From the NCBI GenBank assembly GCA_025933895.1, contig JAICZB010000094.1:1-8404 (forward strand): 8,404 nucleotides of DNA. Direction: 5' to 3'. The notes under the pieces were generated by a model. That model did no database searches. It was not told where the DNA came from and saw only the letters and a list, made by a program, of their open reading frames with translations. The translations under genes and the position numbers were made by a program. Shown here one piece after another: positions 1-6,734 of this stretch. Each line of letters starts with the position of its first letter. Within the stretch, counting starts at the first letter, position 1. Source of the stretch: Thermoleophilia bacterium. Its GTDB lineage: Bacteria > Actinomycetota > Thermoleophilia > Gaiellales > Gaiellaceae.

Positions 1-821
1 GCCCGGCCGTAGCGCGCTGCGCGCGCGGCTGCCGGCGGCGCGACGCCCGCATCGACCAGCCGCTGCCGGGCTTCGCTCTCCCGCAGCACCATGAGCAGCA
101 CCCAGACGAGCGCGGGGAGCATCGTGAACGCGCTCTCCACGAGCATCACGCCGCCTCCGGCCTTCTGGTCGGCCAGGTGGCTCAGCCCCCACAGCGTCGC
201 GTCGTGCGTGTACGGCGCGTAGTAGACGTGGCTCGACCAGATGAAGACCTGGGAGAGGACGAGCATCACGAGCCACATCCCGAGGACGTAGGGAATCTTC
301 CACGGTGCCGTGAACCACGCCGGCCCCGGCAACGGCTCGAGGAGCGCCGCCCACATCAGCATCCCGAAGGCGACGAAGAGCGCGTGCTGGAGCGCGTGGA
401 TCGCGTCGTGCCGCAGGGCCGCGTCGAACAGCACCGGCAGGTGCCAGACGACGAAGTTCGCGGCCCACAGCGGCAGCGCGACGAGCGGATGCGCGAGCAC
501 CCGCAGCCGGTGGACGAGGCGGAAGCGCAGCAGCGGCCGCAGCAGCCGCCCGTCGAGCCCGAGCACGAGCAGTAGCGCCGCCACGTCCCCGAGCAGGAGA
601 TGCTGGAACATGTGCACCGAGAAGAGCCGTTCCTCGCCGATCGTGTCGATCGGCGACGCGAGCGCGACAAACAGCGTCAGCAGGCCGGCTCCGAACGCAG
701 CGAGGCGCGGCGCCGGTACCGGCCGGCCGCGCCGCGCGAGCGTCCTCGCCCGCCGCCAGTAGAGCGCGCCGATCAGCACGAGGATCGAGAGCTCGAGCGG
801 GTCGAAGTTCCAGTCGTTCAT
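1..821 (-). CDS. ctaG: Cytochrome c oxidase assembly factor CtaG (caa3_CtaG family), 3' end cut off
   Basis: I translated this frame from the reverse complement; 273 codons lie in the window and no stop is reached. The product is a multi-pass membrane protein starting MNDWNFDPLE. It shows the landmarks of the Bacillus-type CtaG family: an SVHMFQHLLL segment (residues 68-77), WHLP (126-129), a histidine-rich HDAIHALQH stretch (138-146) and a DQKAGGG motif (218-224) before the last visible helix. The family is membrane-bound and is needed to form active caa3 oxidase, probably at the copper-insertion stage. The ATG at 821-819 is chosen because the N-terminus fits the family; I see no clear Shine-Dalgarno sequence before it. 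It is transcribed away from the oxidase operon across a 50-bp spacer. The visible part seems nearly full length, with an Ala/Arg-rich tail continuing off the edge. The family call is secure; the C-terminus is unknown. Confidence 0.93.
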   Translation of the reverse strand, partial: MNDWNFDPLELSILVLIGALYWRRARTLARRGRPVPAPRLAAFGAGLLTLFVALASPIDTIGEERLFSVHMFQHLLLGDVAALLLVLGLDGRLLRPLLRFRLVHRLRVLAHPLVALPLWAANFVVWHLPVLFDAALRHDAIHALQHALFVAFGMLMWAALLEPLPGPAWFTAPWKIPYVLGMWLVMLVLSQVFIWSSHVYYAPYTHDATLWGLSHLADQKAGGGVMLVESAFTMLPALVWVLLMVLRESEARQRLVDAGVAPPAAARAARYGR

Positions 822-871
822 CCAGCGGTCACGGTTTTTCGGTCGACGCGCTCGGGTACCCGTTTTCCGAC
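822..871. promoter_or_regulatory. 50-bp divergent spacer, presumed promoters for ctaG and the oxidase operon
   Basis: This is the only non-coding gap before the seven-gene operon, so any promoter for the operon and for ctaG must lie here or reach into the flanking genes. It contains a perfect 10-bp palindrome, CGGGTACCCG, at 853-862, and two T-rich stretches (835-839 and 863-866) in otherwise GC-rich DNA. I could not identify convincing -35/-10 boxes on either strand. There is no Shine-Dalgarno sequence before the TTG at 872, so the ctaC transcript may have a very short or no leader. The promoter role is inferred from position alone. Confidence 0.4.
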
Positions 872-1909
872 TTGATCACGTCTCGGGGGACGAAGCCGCG
901 CAGGGGATTCGCGGGAGCTGCGTTGGTGCTCCTCCTGCTGACGCTCGCAGGCTGCGGCGGCTCGCAGAACACGCTCAATCCGCACAGCCACCCAGCGGCG
1001 GACATCGCGAATCTCTTCTGGGTGATGATGGCCGTCTCGTTCGGCGGCCTCGCGCTGATCACCGGCCTGCTCGTCTTCGCGTGGGTCCGGCGCGGCCGCC
1101 GCGGCTTCGGCGCCGATCCGGACGATCCGCATCCCGGGGAGCGGCCCAGCTGGTTCGTCGTCGTCGGGATGGGCGTCGTGTTTCCGCTCATGGTGGTCAT
1201 CGCCCTGTTCGTCGTCGGCAACGGGGTGATCATCAGCAGTACCCAGGCGCCCGCGGCGTCCAGTACGGCCATGACCGTCGACGCCATCGGCCATCAGTGG
1301 TACTGGGCGTTCCGGTATCCGGGGACGAAGGCGGTCACGGCCGGCGAGTTGCACATTCCCGTCCGCACGCGGGTCAACCTCGTCGCGACCACGGCCGACG
1401 TCATCCACAGCTTCTGGGTGCCGGAGCTGAACCGCAAGGTCGACACGATCCCCGGCCGGCAGAACCGGATCCTCCTCTACGCGAACACGCCCGGCGTCTT
1501 CCGCGGGCAGTGCGCCGAGTACTGCGGGCTGCAGCACGCGCACATGGGGATGCTCGTGATCGTCCAGTCGAAGGCGCAGTTCCGGACGTGGCTCGCGAAG
1601 CAGTCGGCGCCGGCAGCCGCTCCGACAACCGCGCTCGCGAGGCACGGGGAGCAGATCTTCCTCGACGGCCCGTGCGCGAGCTGCCACGCGATTCGCGGCA
1701 CGAGCGCTCGCGGCTTCGTCGGCCCGGATCTCACGCATCTCGCGAGCCGCACGACGCTCGCCGGCCTGACGATCCCGAACCGAGCGGACTACCTCGCGCG
1801 CTGGATCGTCGACTCCCAGCACTTCAAGCCGGGGAACCAGATGCCGGACTTCAACCTGTCTCAGCGGCAGGTGCACGCGCTCGTCGCCTATCTGGAGGGG
1901 CTCAAATAG
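872..1909 (+). CDS. ctaC: Cytochrome c oxidase subunit II with C-terminal cytochrome c domain (caa3 type)
   Basis: Electron-entry subunit of the heme-copper oxidase, 345 aa. It has a basic N-region, a hydrophobic stretch and a lipobox LAGC (residues 25-28), so it is probably a lipoprotein cleaved before C28. Two membrane helices follow (about 47-71 and 95-117), then the cupredoxin domain with the aromatic QWYW segment (142-145). The CuA ligand set is complete: H179, C214, E216, C218, H222 and M225 in the CxExCGxxHxxM pattern. A cytochrome c domain follows, with CASCH (C268, C271, H272) and the likely axial M324 in QMPDF. The total length fits a II-plus-c fusion, not a plain subunit II. TTG 872 is the only ATG/GTG/TTG in this frame after ctaG that leaves a full signal sequence; a TTG at 923 would remove its basic part. 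No Shine-Dalgarno sequence is visible. It is the first gene of the operon and meets ctaD at its stop codon. Confidence 0.95.
   Translation: MITSRGTKPRRGFAGAALVLLLLTLAGCGGSQNTLNPHSHPAADIANLFWVMMAVSFGGLALITGLLVFAWVRRGRRGFGADPDDPHPGERPSWFVVVGMGVVFPLMVVIALFVVGNGVIISSTQAPAASSTAMTVDAIGHQWYWAFRYPGTKAVTAGELHIPVRTRVNLVATTADVIHSFWVPELNRKVDTIPGRQNRILLYANTPGVFRGQCAEYCGLQHAHMGMLVIVQSKAQFRTWLAKQSAPAAAPTTALARHGEQIFLDGPCASCHAIRGTSARGFVGPDLTHLASRTTLAGLTIPNRADYLARWIVDSQHFKPGNQMPDFNLSQRQVHALVAYLEGLK
1894..1900 (+). promoter_or_regulatory. Strong Shine-Dalgarno GGAGGGG at the end of ctaC, pointing to an ATA at 1906
   Basis: GGAGGGG lies inside the last ctaC codons, five bases before ATA at 1906-1908. That ATA overlaps the ctaC stop TAG (1907-1909) as ATAG, the same 4-bp geometry as the ATGA, TTGA and GTGA junctions later in this operon. 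The sequence fits initiation at 1906 better than at the first canonical ATG (1969), which is 68 bases past this site. ATA is a very rare start codon, so the assignment is tentative. Confidence 0.55.
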
Positions 1910-1968
1910 CGACGACCGTCCCTCCGCCGCCCGCGCCCGCCGAGGAGATCACCGCGCGGCTCGAGCGC

Positions 1969-3825
1969 ATGTGGCAGTCGCGGCCCGGCGTGCTCGGCTG
2001 GGTGATGACGACCGACCACAAGCGGATCGGTCTTCTCTACTTCTGGACGACGCTCGTGCTCTTCGGGGCCGGCGGGGCCGAGGCGCTGATCATCCGGACG
2101 CAGCTGATCCAGCCGAACCAGCACGTCGTCGGCCCCTCCACCTACGACCAGCTCTTCACCATGCACGGGATCACGATGATCTTCTTCTTCATCATCCCGA
2201 TGACGACGGGCGCGTTCGGCAATTACCTGCTCCCGCTGATGCTCGGCGCGCGGGACATGGCCTTCCCGCGCATGAACGCGCTGAGCTTCTGGATCTTCCT
2301 CGGTTCGGGGATCTTCATCTACACGAGCCTGTTCCTCGGGATCGCGCCGAACGCCGGCTGGTTCGACTACGTGCCGCTCGCGAACGCGAAGTTCGACCCG
2401 GGTCACGCGATCGACTTCTACTGCCTCGGGATCATCTTCAACGGCATCTCGTCGAGCCTCACGGCGGCCAACTTCATCGTGACGATCCTCAAGATGAGGG
2501 CGCCCGGGATGTCGTTCAACCGGATGCCGCTCTTCTGCTTCGCCTTCCTCGCGGCATCGTGGGGGCTCCTGTTCGCGCTGCCGTCGCTGACCGCGGACAC
2601 GATCTTCCTCTTCCTCGACCGCAACGTCGGCACGCACTTCTTCGACGTCGCGAAGGGAGGCTCGACGCTGCTCTGGCAGCACCTCTTCTGGATCTTCGGC
2701 CACCCCGAGGTCTACATCCTCATCGTCCCCGCGTTCGGGATCGCGACGGAGATCATCCCCGCCTTCACGCAGCGGCGGGTAGTCGCCTTCCCGCTCGTCG
2801 CCGTCGCCGAGCTCCTCGTCGTCTTCATCGGCTTCGGCGTCTGGGCGCACCACATGTTCGCCACGGGGATGCCGACCGTCACCGTCGTCTTCTTCGCCGC
2901 GGCCACGGCCGTCGTCGTGATCCCGAGCACGATCCAGGTCTTCGCCTGGTGCATGACGTTCGTCACCGGCAACGCGCGCTTCAAGACGCCGCTGCTCTTC
3001 ATCGCCGGCTTCATCTTCATGTTCGTCGCCGGCGGGCTGACCGGGATCATGTTCCTGGCGGTGCCGTTCGACCAGCAGGTGACGGACACCTACTTCGTCA
3101 TCGCCCACTTCCACTACATCATCTTCGGAGCCGCCGTCTTCCCGATCTTCGGCGGCATGTACTTCTGGTTCCCGAAGGTCACGGGGAAGCTCTACTTCGA
3201 GCTGCCCGGCCAGATCAGCTTCTGGCTCATCTTCCTCGGCACGAACCTCCTCTTCTTCCCGATGCACATCGTCGGCTTGGAGGGGATGCCGCGGCGCAAC
3301 TACACGTATCCATCCGGGCTCGGCTGGGGGCCGGAGAACCTCGCGGAGACGATCGGCTCGTACATCACGACGGTCGGGATCGTCGTGCTCCTGGCCAACC
3401 TCCTCGTGAGCTACTTCCGCGGACTTCCGGCGGGGCCCGACCCCTGGCACGGCGCGACGCTCGAGTGGACGATTCCGTCGCCGCCTCCCGAGTACAACTT
3501 CGCGGTCATCCCGAAGGTGTCGAGCGCGTACGCGAACTGGGACTACGCCGACCGGGAGGAGGACCGACGCAAGCTCGCCGAGGGAGTGATGGTGCTCGAG
3601 CAGGGGCACGAGCAACCGGTGAGCTCGCCCGTCGACGGCTGGTGGGCCGAGATCGTCGAGATGCCGCACGACTCGCCGTGGCCGATCCTGCTCGCCGTCG
3701 CAATGTCGATCGTGTTCGTCCTCCTGCTCCTCCACCTCTGGATGGGCTTCTGCTTCGCCCTTGCCGGAATCCTGCTCGTGCTGCTCGGCTGGCACGGCGA
3801 AGAGCCGCAGGAGCGTGAGGCGTAG
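1969..3825 (+). CDS. ctaD: Cytochrome c oxidase subunit I, A1-type heme-copper oxidase
   Basis: Catalytic subunit that reduces O2 to water and pumps protons; 618 aa from ATG 1969. Ligands, numbered from that Met: heme a H66 and H382, heme a3 H380, CuB H245, H294 and H295. The HPEVY motif (245-249) gives the D-channel glutamate E247 and the cross-linking Y249. D-channel entry D96 and N103 are present in RDMAFPRMN. The K-channel lysine (in PTGIKVF of typical enzymes) is Q323 here, in PSTIQVF. The usual 12-helix core is followed by a linker and two more helices (about 571-590 and 591-608), so the length resembles 14-helix Bacillus-type CtaD; there is no fusion to subunit III. The start is uncertain. 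The same frame is open upstream with GC-rich third positions, and a Shine-Dalgarno sequence points to ATA 1906, which would add 21 residues including a proline run. ATG 1969 is given as the first canonical start. Confidence 0.95.
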   Translation: MWQSRPGVLGWVMTTDHKRIGLLYFWTTLVLFGAGGAEALIIRTQLIQPNQHVVGPSTYDQLFTMHGITMIFFFIIPMTTGAFGNYLLPLMLGARDMAFPRMNALSFWIFLGSGIFIYTSLFLGIAPNAGWFDYVPLANAKFDPGHAIDFYCLGIIFNGISSSLTAANFIVTILKMRAPGMSFNRMPLFCFAFLAASWGLLFALPSLTADTIFLFLDRNVGTHFFDVAKGGSTLLWQHLFWIFGHPEVYILIVPAFGIATEIIPAFTQRRVVAFPLVAVAELLVVFIGFGVWAHHMFATGMPTVTVVFFAAATAVVVIPSTIQVFAWCMTFVTGNARFKTPLLFIAGFIFMFVAGGLTGIMFLAVPFDQQVTDTYFVIAHFHYIIFGAAVFPIFGGMYFWFPKVTGKLYFELPGQISFWLIFLGTNLLFFPMHIVGLEGMPRRNYTYPSGLGWGPENLAETIGSYITTVGIVVLLANLLVSYFRGLPAGPDPWHGATLEWTIPSPPPEYNFAVIPKVSSAYANWDYADREEDRRKLAEGVMVLEQGHEQPVSSPVDGWWAEIVEMPHDSPWPILLAVAMSIVFVLLLLHLWMGFCFALAGILLVLLGWHGEEPQEREA

Positions 3826-3827
3826 CT

Positions 3828-4478
3828 GTGGCCGACTACATCGCAGGTGGCGTTCCGGAGCGGCTCGTCCCACGGACGACCGAGGCGCGCAACGCGGGCG
3901 AGGCGAAGGTGCTGGCGGGGCGTAGGCGCGGCCCGAGCGTCGCGTTCTGGGGGATGGCGATGATCGTCGCGAGCGAGGTCACGCTCTTCGGCACGTTCAT
4001 CGGGACGTACTACTACCTCCGCTTCAACACGCCGCACTGGCCGCCGGTCGGGACGCCCGAGCCGCGGGTGGTGGTGCCGCTTGTCATGGTCGGGATCCTC
4101 GCGACGACGAGCCTGCCGATGCAGCTCGCCGCGCGAGCCGCGCGGCGGGGCGGGCTCTGGGCGGCGCGCCTCTTCCTCCTCTGGGCGCTCGTGATCCAGT
4201 GCGGCTACCTCGTCTACGAGATCCACGACTACGTCGACCAGCTGCGGCGCTCCGTCCCGCAGGACAACGCGTACAGCTCGATCTACTACACGCTTCTCGG
4301 CGCCGACCACGCGCACGTCGCGATCGGGATCCTCCTCGTCGTCTGGCTGCTCTGGAAGCTCGCGCGCGGCCTGACGATGTACCGGCTCAACGCCGTGCAG
4401 GTCGTCGCCTTCTACTGGCACGCCGTCAACCTCCTGACCCTGGTCGTGATCGGGGTCCTGCTGAGCGCAACGCTATGA
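3828..4478 (+). CDS. ctaE: Cytochrome c oxidase subunit III
   Basis: Integral membrane subunit of 216 aa that stabilises subunit I and its proton uptake. It has five predicted helices (about 37-63, 81-103, 110-133, 151-178 and 191-213), the short form found in actinobacteria and firmicutes, not the seven-helix mitochondrial form. Family marks are the glutamate in ASEVTLFGTF (E50), the GADHAHVAIG segment (158-167) with H161 and H163, and FYWHAVNLLT (195-204) in the last helix. GTG 3828 lies two bases after the ctaD stop, with GAGG at 3817-3820 seven bases upstream; no ATG gives a full N-terminus. The TGA overlaps the ATG of the next gene as ATGA (4475-4478). The first 35 residues are hydrophilic and predicted to be cytoplasmic. 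Confidence 0.95.
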   Translation: MADYIAGGVPERLVPRTTEARNAGEAKVLAGRRRGPSVAFWGMAMIVASEVTLFGTFIGTYYYLRFNTPHWPPVGTPEPRVVVPLVMVGILATTSLPMQLAARAARRGGLWAARLFLLWALVIQCGYLVYEIHDYVDQLRRSVPQDNAYSSIYYTLLGADHAHVAIGILLVVWLLWKLARGLTMYRLNAVQVVAFYWHAVNLLTLVVIGVLLSATL

Positions 4479-4957
4479 GCGACGTCCGCGACATCGTGCC
4501 CGCTCGGCGCGAGACCCTCGTCGCGCCGTCGCTCGACGACCGCGTCGGGCGCTTCACGCTCCGTCGGCTCAGCGTCGTCCAGTGGATCGGCGTCGTCGTC
4601 GCGCCGCTCGCGTGGACCGCCCAGCACGTGGTCGGCTACGGGGTCGGCGAGGCGCGCTGCAGCGTCGGCGGCCTGCGCTGGGGAATCGGCTACGACACGT
4701 GGCAGCTCGCGATCCTCGCCGCCGCCGCCGTGCTGATCCTCGTCTCCGAGGCCGCCGCCGTCGCGGTCTTCCTCTCGACCCGCGAGACGAACTACGGGGA
4801 CGGGCCGCCCGGAGACGGACGCTGGGGCGGCGCTGTTCCGTACACCCGGCTCCATTTCTTCGCCACGGCCGCGATGGTGGCGAACATCCTCTTCCTCGCC
4901 GCGATCCTGATGGACGGGTTCGCGTCCGTCTTCGACTCCCTATGCGTGCAGTCCTGA
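4475..4957 (+). CDS. Unrecognised three-helix membrane protein between the oxidase and bcc genes
   Basis: 160 aa. I cannot assign a named family. A hydrophilic N-terminus (1-34) is followed by three likely helices at about 36-58, 76-100 and 126-150. Notable features are APLAWTAQH near the end of helix 1, C62 just after helix 1, a charged, Gly-rich loop (102-121) and C157 close to the C-terminus. If the N-terminus is inside, both cysteines face outside and could form a disulfide; this is inference. It loosely resembles small PLAW-containing membrane proteins found beside cox genes in other bacteria, but that is from memory. ATG 4475 overlaps the ctaE stop by 4 bp, and the gene end overlaps qcrC by 16 bp, so it is co-translated with both complexes. 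It sits where a small accessory subunit (such as actinobacterial CtaF) might be encoded, but it shows no clear similarity to CtaF. That it is a gene is well supported; its function is open. Confidence 0.85.
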   Translation: MSDVRDIVPARRETLVAPSLDDRVGRFTLRRLSVVQWIGVVVAPLAWTAQHVVGYGVGEARCSVGGLRWGIGYDTWQLAILAAAAVLILVSEAAAVAVFLSTRETNYGDGPPGDGRWGGAVPYTRLHFFATAAMVANILFLAAILMDGFASVFDSLCVQS

Positions 4958-5730
4958 TATTCGCCGCTCTCGCGGCCTCCGCGCTCGCCGTGGCTGCGCC
5001 GGCCGGAGCCGCGCCGGGCACGCCGAAGGATCCGCTCGCCGCCTACGGCTTCCACCTCTACGGCCAGTACTGCCTCGCCTGTCACGGGACGAACGCCGCC
5101 GGGCGCTACAAGGAGCCGTCGTCCGCCAGCGGCGCCGGGCCGGGACGCGCACAGGGGCAGCAGGGCGGGATCGGCCCGTCGCTGCAGGGGGTCGGCGCGC
5201 TCGCGGCGGACTTCTACCTCCGCACCGGCTACATGCCGCTCCGCCACATCGGCCTGCAGCCGCGACGCCGGCGCGTCTTCCTCAGCGAGCACCAGATCCG
5301 GGCGATCGTCGCGTACATCGCGACCTTCGGCGGCCCGCCGATTCCGACGCCGAGACCAGACCTCGGCAACCTCTCGCAGGGCCAGGCGCTGTTCACAGAG
5401 CACTGCGCCGGCTGCCACCAGGTCCTCGCGCAGGGCGGCTACGTCACGGGCGCGCTGCCGCCGGCGCTCGTGCTGGCGACACCGCGCCAGGTTGCGCAGG
5501 CCGTGCGTATCGGGCCGTACGTGATGCCGACGTTCTCGACGCGCTCGATCAGCGACCGGCAGCTCGACTCGATCGTCCGCTACGTCGAGTTCACGAAGAA
5601 CCCGACGCGCCCGGGCGGCTGGGGCCTCGGCTACATCGGCCCGGTGCCGGAGGGGCTCGTGACGTGGTTCCTCGCGATCCCCGCGCTTCTCGTGCTCTGC
5701 CTCATCCTGGGGAGGAGGTTGCGCTCTTGA
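4942..5730 (+). CDS. qcrC: Diheme cytochrome c subunit of the bcc complex (QcrC)
   Basis: 262 aa; replaces cytochrome c1 in actinobacterial complex III and carries electrons from the Rieske cluster to the oxidase. It has an N-terminal hydrophobic signal or anchor (about 1-24, ending APAGAAP). The first c domain has CLACH (C44, C47, H48) with likely axial M98 in GYMPL. The second has CAGCH (C155, C158, H159) with likely axial M195 in VMPTF. A C-terminal helix (about 238-257) and short basic tail anchor it facing outward. The segment from GGWGLG through GPVPEGLVTW before this helix is typical of QcrC. The first domain has a Gly/Ser/Arg-rich insert (about 55-78) between its heme motif and the GPSLQGVG segment. 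ATG 4942 lies within the end of the preceding gene (16-bp overlap) without an evident Shine-Dalgarno sequence, which suggests coupling. The TGA overlaps the qcrA TTG. Confidence 0.95.
   Translation: MRAVLIFAALAASALAVAAPAGAAPGTPKDPLAAYGFHLYGQYCLACHGTNAAGRYKEPSSASGAGPGRAQGQQGGIGPSLQGVGALAADFYLRTGYMPLRHIGLQPRRRRVFLSEHQIRAIVAYIATFGGPPIPTPRPDLGNLSQGQALFTEHCAGCHQVLAQGGYVTGALPPALVLATPRQVAQAVRIGPYVMPTFSTRSISDRQLDSIVRYVEFTKNPTRPGGWGLGYIGPVPEGLVTWFLAIPALLVLCLILGRRLRS
5711..5718 (+). promoter_or_regulatory. Shine-Dalgarno GGAGGAGG setting the TTG start of qcrA
   Basis: A near-ideal anti-16S match inside the end of qcrC, eight bases before TTG 5727. It decides the qcrA start: the frame is also open further upstream, but an earlier start would lie deeper inside qcrC, whereas TTG 5727 gives the standard 4-bp TTGA overlap. 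Confidence 0.8.
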
Positions 5731-6734
5731 CGCGCGTCCGCAACGCGATCGTCTCGGGGCTCGTGCTTCTCCTGGGCCGACGGCGGCGCCGCAGGCCGAG
5801 AGAGGAGGACACGCGGATCGTGCCGGCGCTGCCGCCGAACCCCGCGGCCGAGCTCGCAGTCCTCGCTCTGCTGGGGCTCTCGTCGCTCGCGGCGCTCGGC
5901 TTCATCCTGATCTACGCCTTCGCGAACTCGCTCCCGGCCGTGACCCCGCTCCTCGGCGCGACGATCGGGCTCGCGTTCCTCTTCCTCGCCGCGGCGCTCG
6001 TCGTCGTCGGCCTCAGGCTCGTGCCGGTCGAGGAGGTCGCGGAGGAGTACCCGCCCCACGAGCACCCGGGCGAGCAGCAGGTGATCGCAGAGGTGCTGGA
6101 CGAGAGCGGCACGCGCTTCACCCGCGCCCGCCTCTTCAAGCTCGGCCTGTTCGGTGCGGGCGGGACGCTCGGGCTCGCTCTCCTCGCGCCGGCCGTCTCG
6201 TTCGGCCCGCTCTTCCACGTAGGCGACTTCCTCCGCACGCCGTGGCGGCGCGGGCGGCGCCTCGTCGACGAGAACGGCCGGCCCTACAAGGCGTCGGACA
6301 TCGCGGAGAAGGACTTCTACCTCGCGTTCCCGGAGGGGACGAGCGACGAGGAGAAGGAGCAGATGGCGGCGTCGCTCGTCGTGATCCGCCTCCCACCCGC
6401 TCAGCTCGACCTGCCGCCGCACCTGAAGGGCTACGACGCGAACGGGATCCTGGCCTACTCCCGAATCTGCACCCACGCCGGGTGCGCGATCTCGCTCTAC
6501 CGTGCGCCGCTGTTCCAGCCCGACGAGCCCAGGCCCGCGCTCGTCTGCCCGTGCCACTACTCCACGTTCAACCCCGCCAACGGCGGCACGGTCACCTTCG
6601 GGCCGGCCGGCCGCAACCTGCCGCTACTGCCGGTCTACATCGACTCGGGCGGCTACCTGCGCGCGACGGGCAACTTCGACGGGCCGGTCGGGCCCTCGTG
6701 GTGGGGCGTCCGCCTCTGGAAGGCGCAGCCGTGA
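5727..6734 (+). CDS. qcrA: Rieske iron-sulfur subunit of the bcc complex (QcrA)
   Basis: 335 aa; takes electrons from quinol at the Qo site of QcrB and passes them to QcrC. Unlike mitochondrial Rieske proteins it has three N-terminal helices (about 43-66, 72-96 and 137-157), the actinobacterial arrangement. The outward-facing [2Fe-2S] domain has CTHAGC (248-253) and CPCHYSTF (274-281). Cluster ligands are C248, H250, C274 and H277; C253 and C276 form the usual disulfide. The C-terminus holds the GPAGRNLPLLPV segment (292-303) typical of the fold. A run of six arginines (R18-R23) follows a short hydrophobic N-terminal stretch, and an acidic His-containing loop (about 101-116) separates helices 2 and 3. 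TTG 5727 is fixed by GGAGGAGG upstream. The stop overlaps the qcrB GTG. Confidence 0.95.
   Translation: MTRVRNAIVSGLVLLLGRRRRRRPREEDTRIVPALPPNPAAELAVLALLGLSSLAALGFILIYAFANSLPAVTPLLGATIGLAFLFLAAALVVVGLRLVPVEEVAEEYPPHEHPGEQQVIAEVLDESGTRFTRARLFKLGLFGAGGTLGLALLAPAVSFGPLFHVGDFLRTPWRRGRRLVDENGRPYKASDIAEKDFYLAFPEGTSDEEKEQMAASLVVIRLPPAQLDLPPHLKGYDANGILAYSRICTHAGCAISLYRAPLFQPDEPRPALVCPCHYSTFNPANGGTVTFGPAGRNLPLLPVYIDSGGYLRATGNFDGPVGPSWWGVRLWKAQP
6718..6723 (+). promoter_or_regulatory. Shine-Dalgarno GGAAGG setting the GTG start of qcrB
   Basis: GGAAGG lies in the last qcrA codons, seven bases before GTG 6731, which overlaps the qcrA TGA as GTGA. It favours GTG 6731 over the in-frame ATG at 6755, which would shorten the protein by eight residues and has no comparable site. 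Confidence 0.65.

Noticed and set aside
177..875. Plus-strand ORFs in the first 0.9 kb
   Set aside because: They are antisense to the well-supported ctaG reading frame and encode low-complexity Arg/Gln/Ser-rich peptides.
1081..1968. Upstream extension of the ctaD frame through ctaC, which would give a 914-aa protein
   Set aside because: The extension is an Arg/Pro-rich out-of-frame reading of ctaC. The ctaC frame has complete CuA and heme c motifs, and conserved subunit I sequence begins only after about 1970.
1888..3873. A 661-codon open frame on the minus strand opposite ctaD (and a similar 474-codon frame opposite qcrB, 6653-8077)
   Set aside because: Antisense shadows typical of high-GC coding DNA. 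The translations are Arg/Glu/Asp-rich with no domain motifs, while the plus-strand frames encode intact conserved proteins.
1969..4478. Fusion of subunits I and III, as in some caa3 oxidases
   Set aside because: A TAG at 3823-3825 ends ctaD and a separate GTG start with its own GAGG begins ctaE; the two extra ctaD helices do not resemble subunit III.
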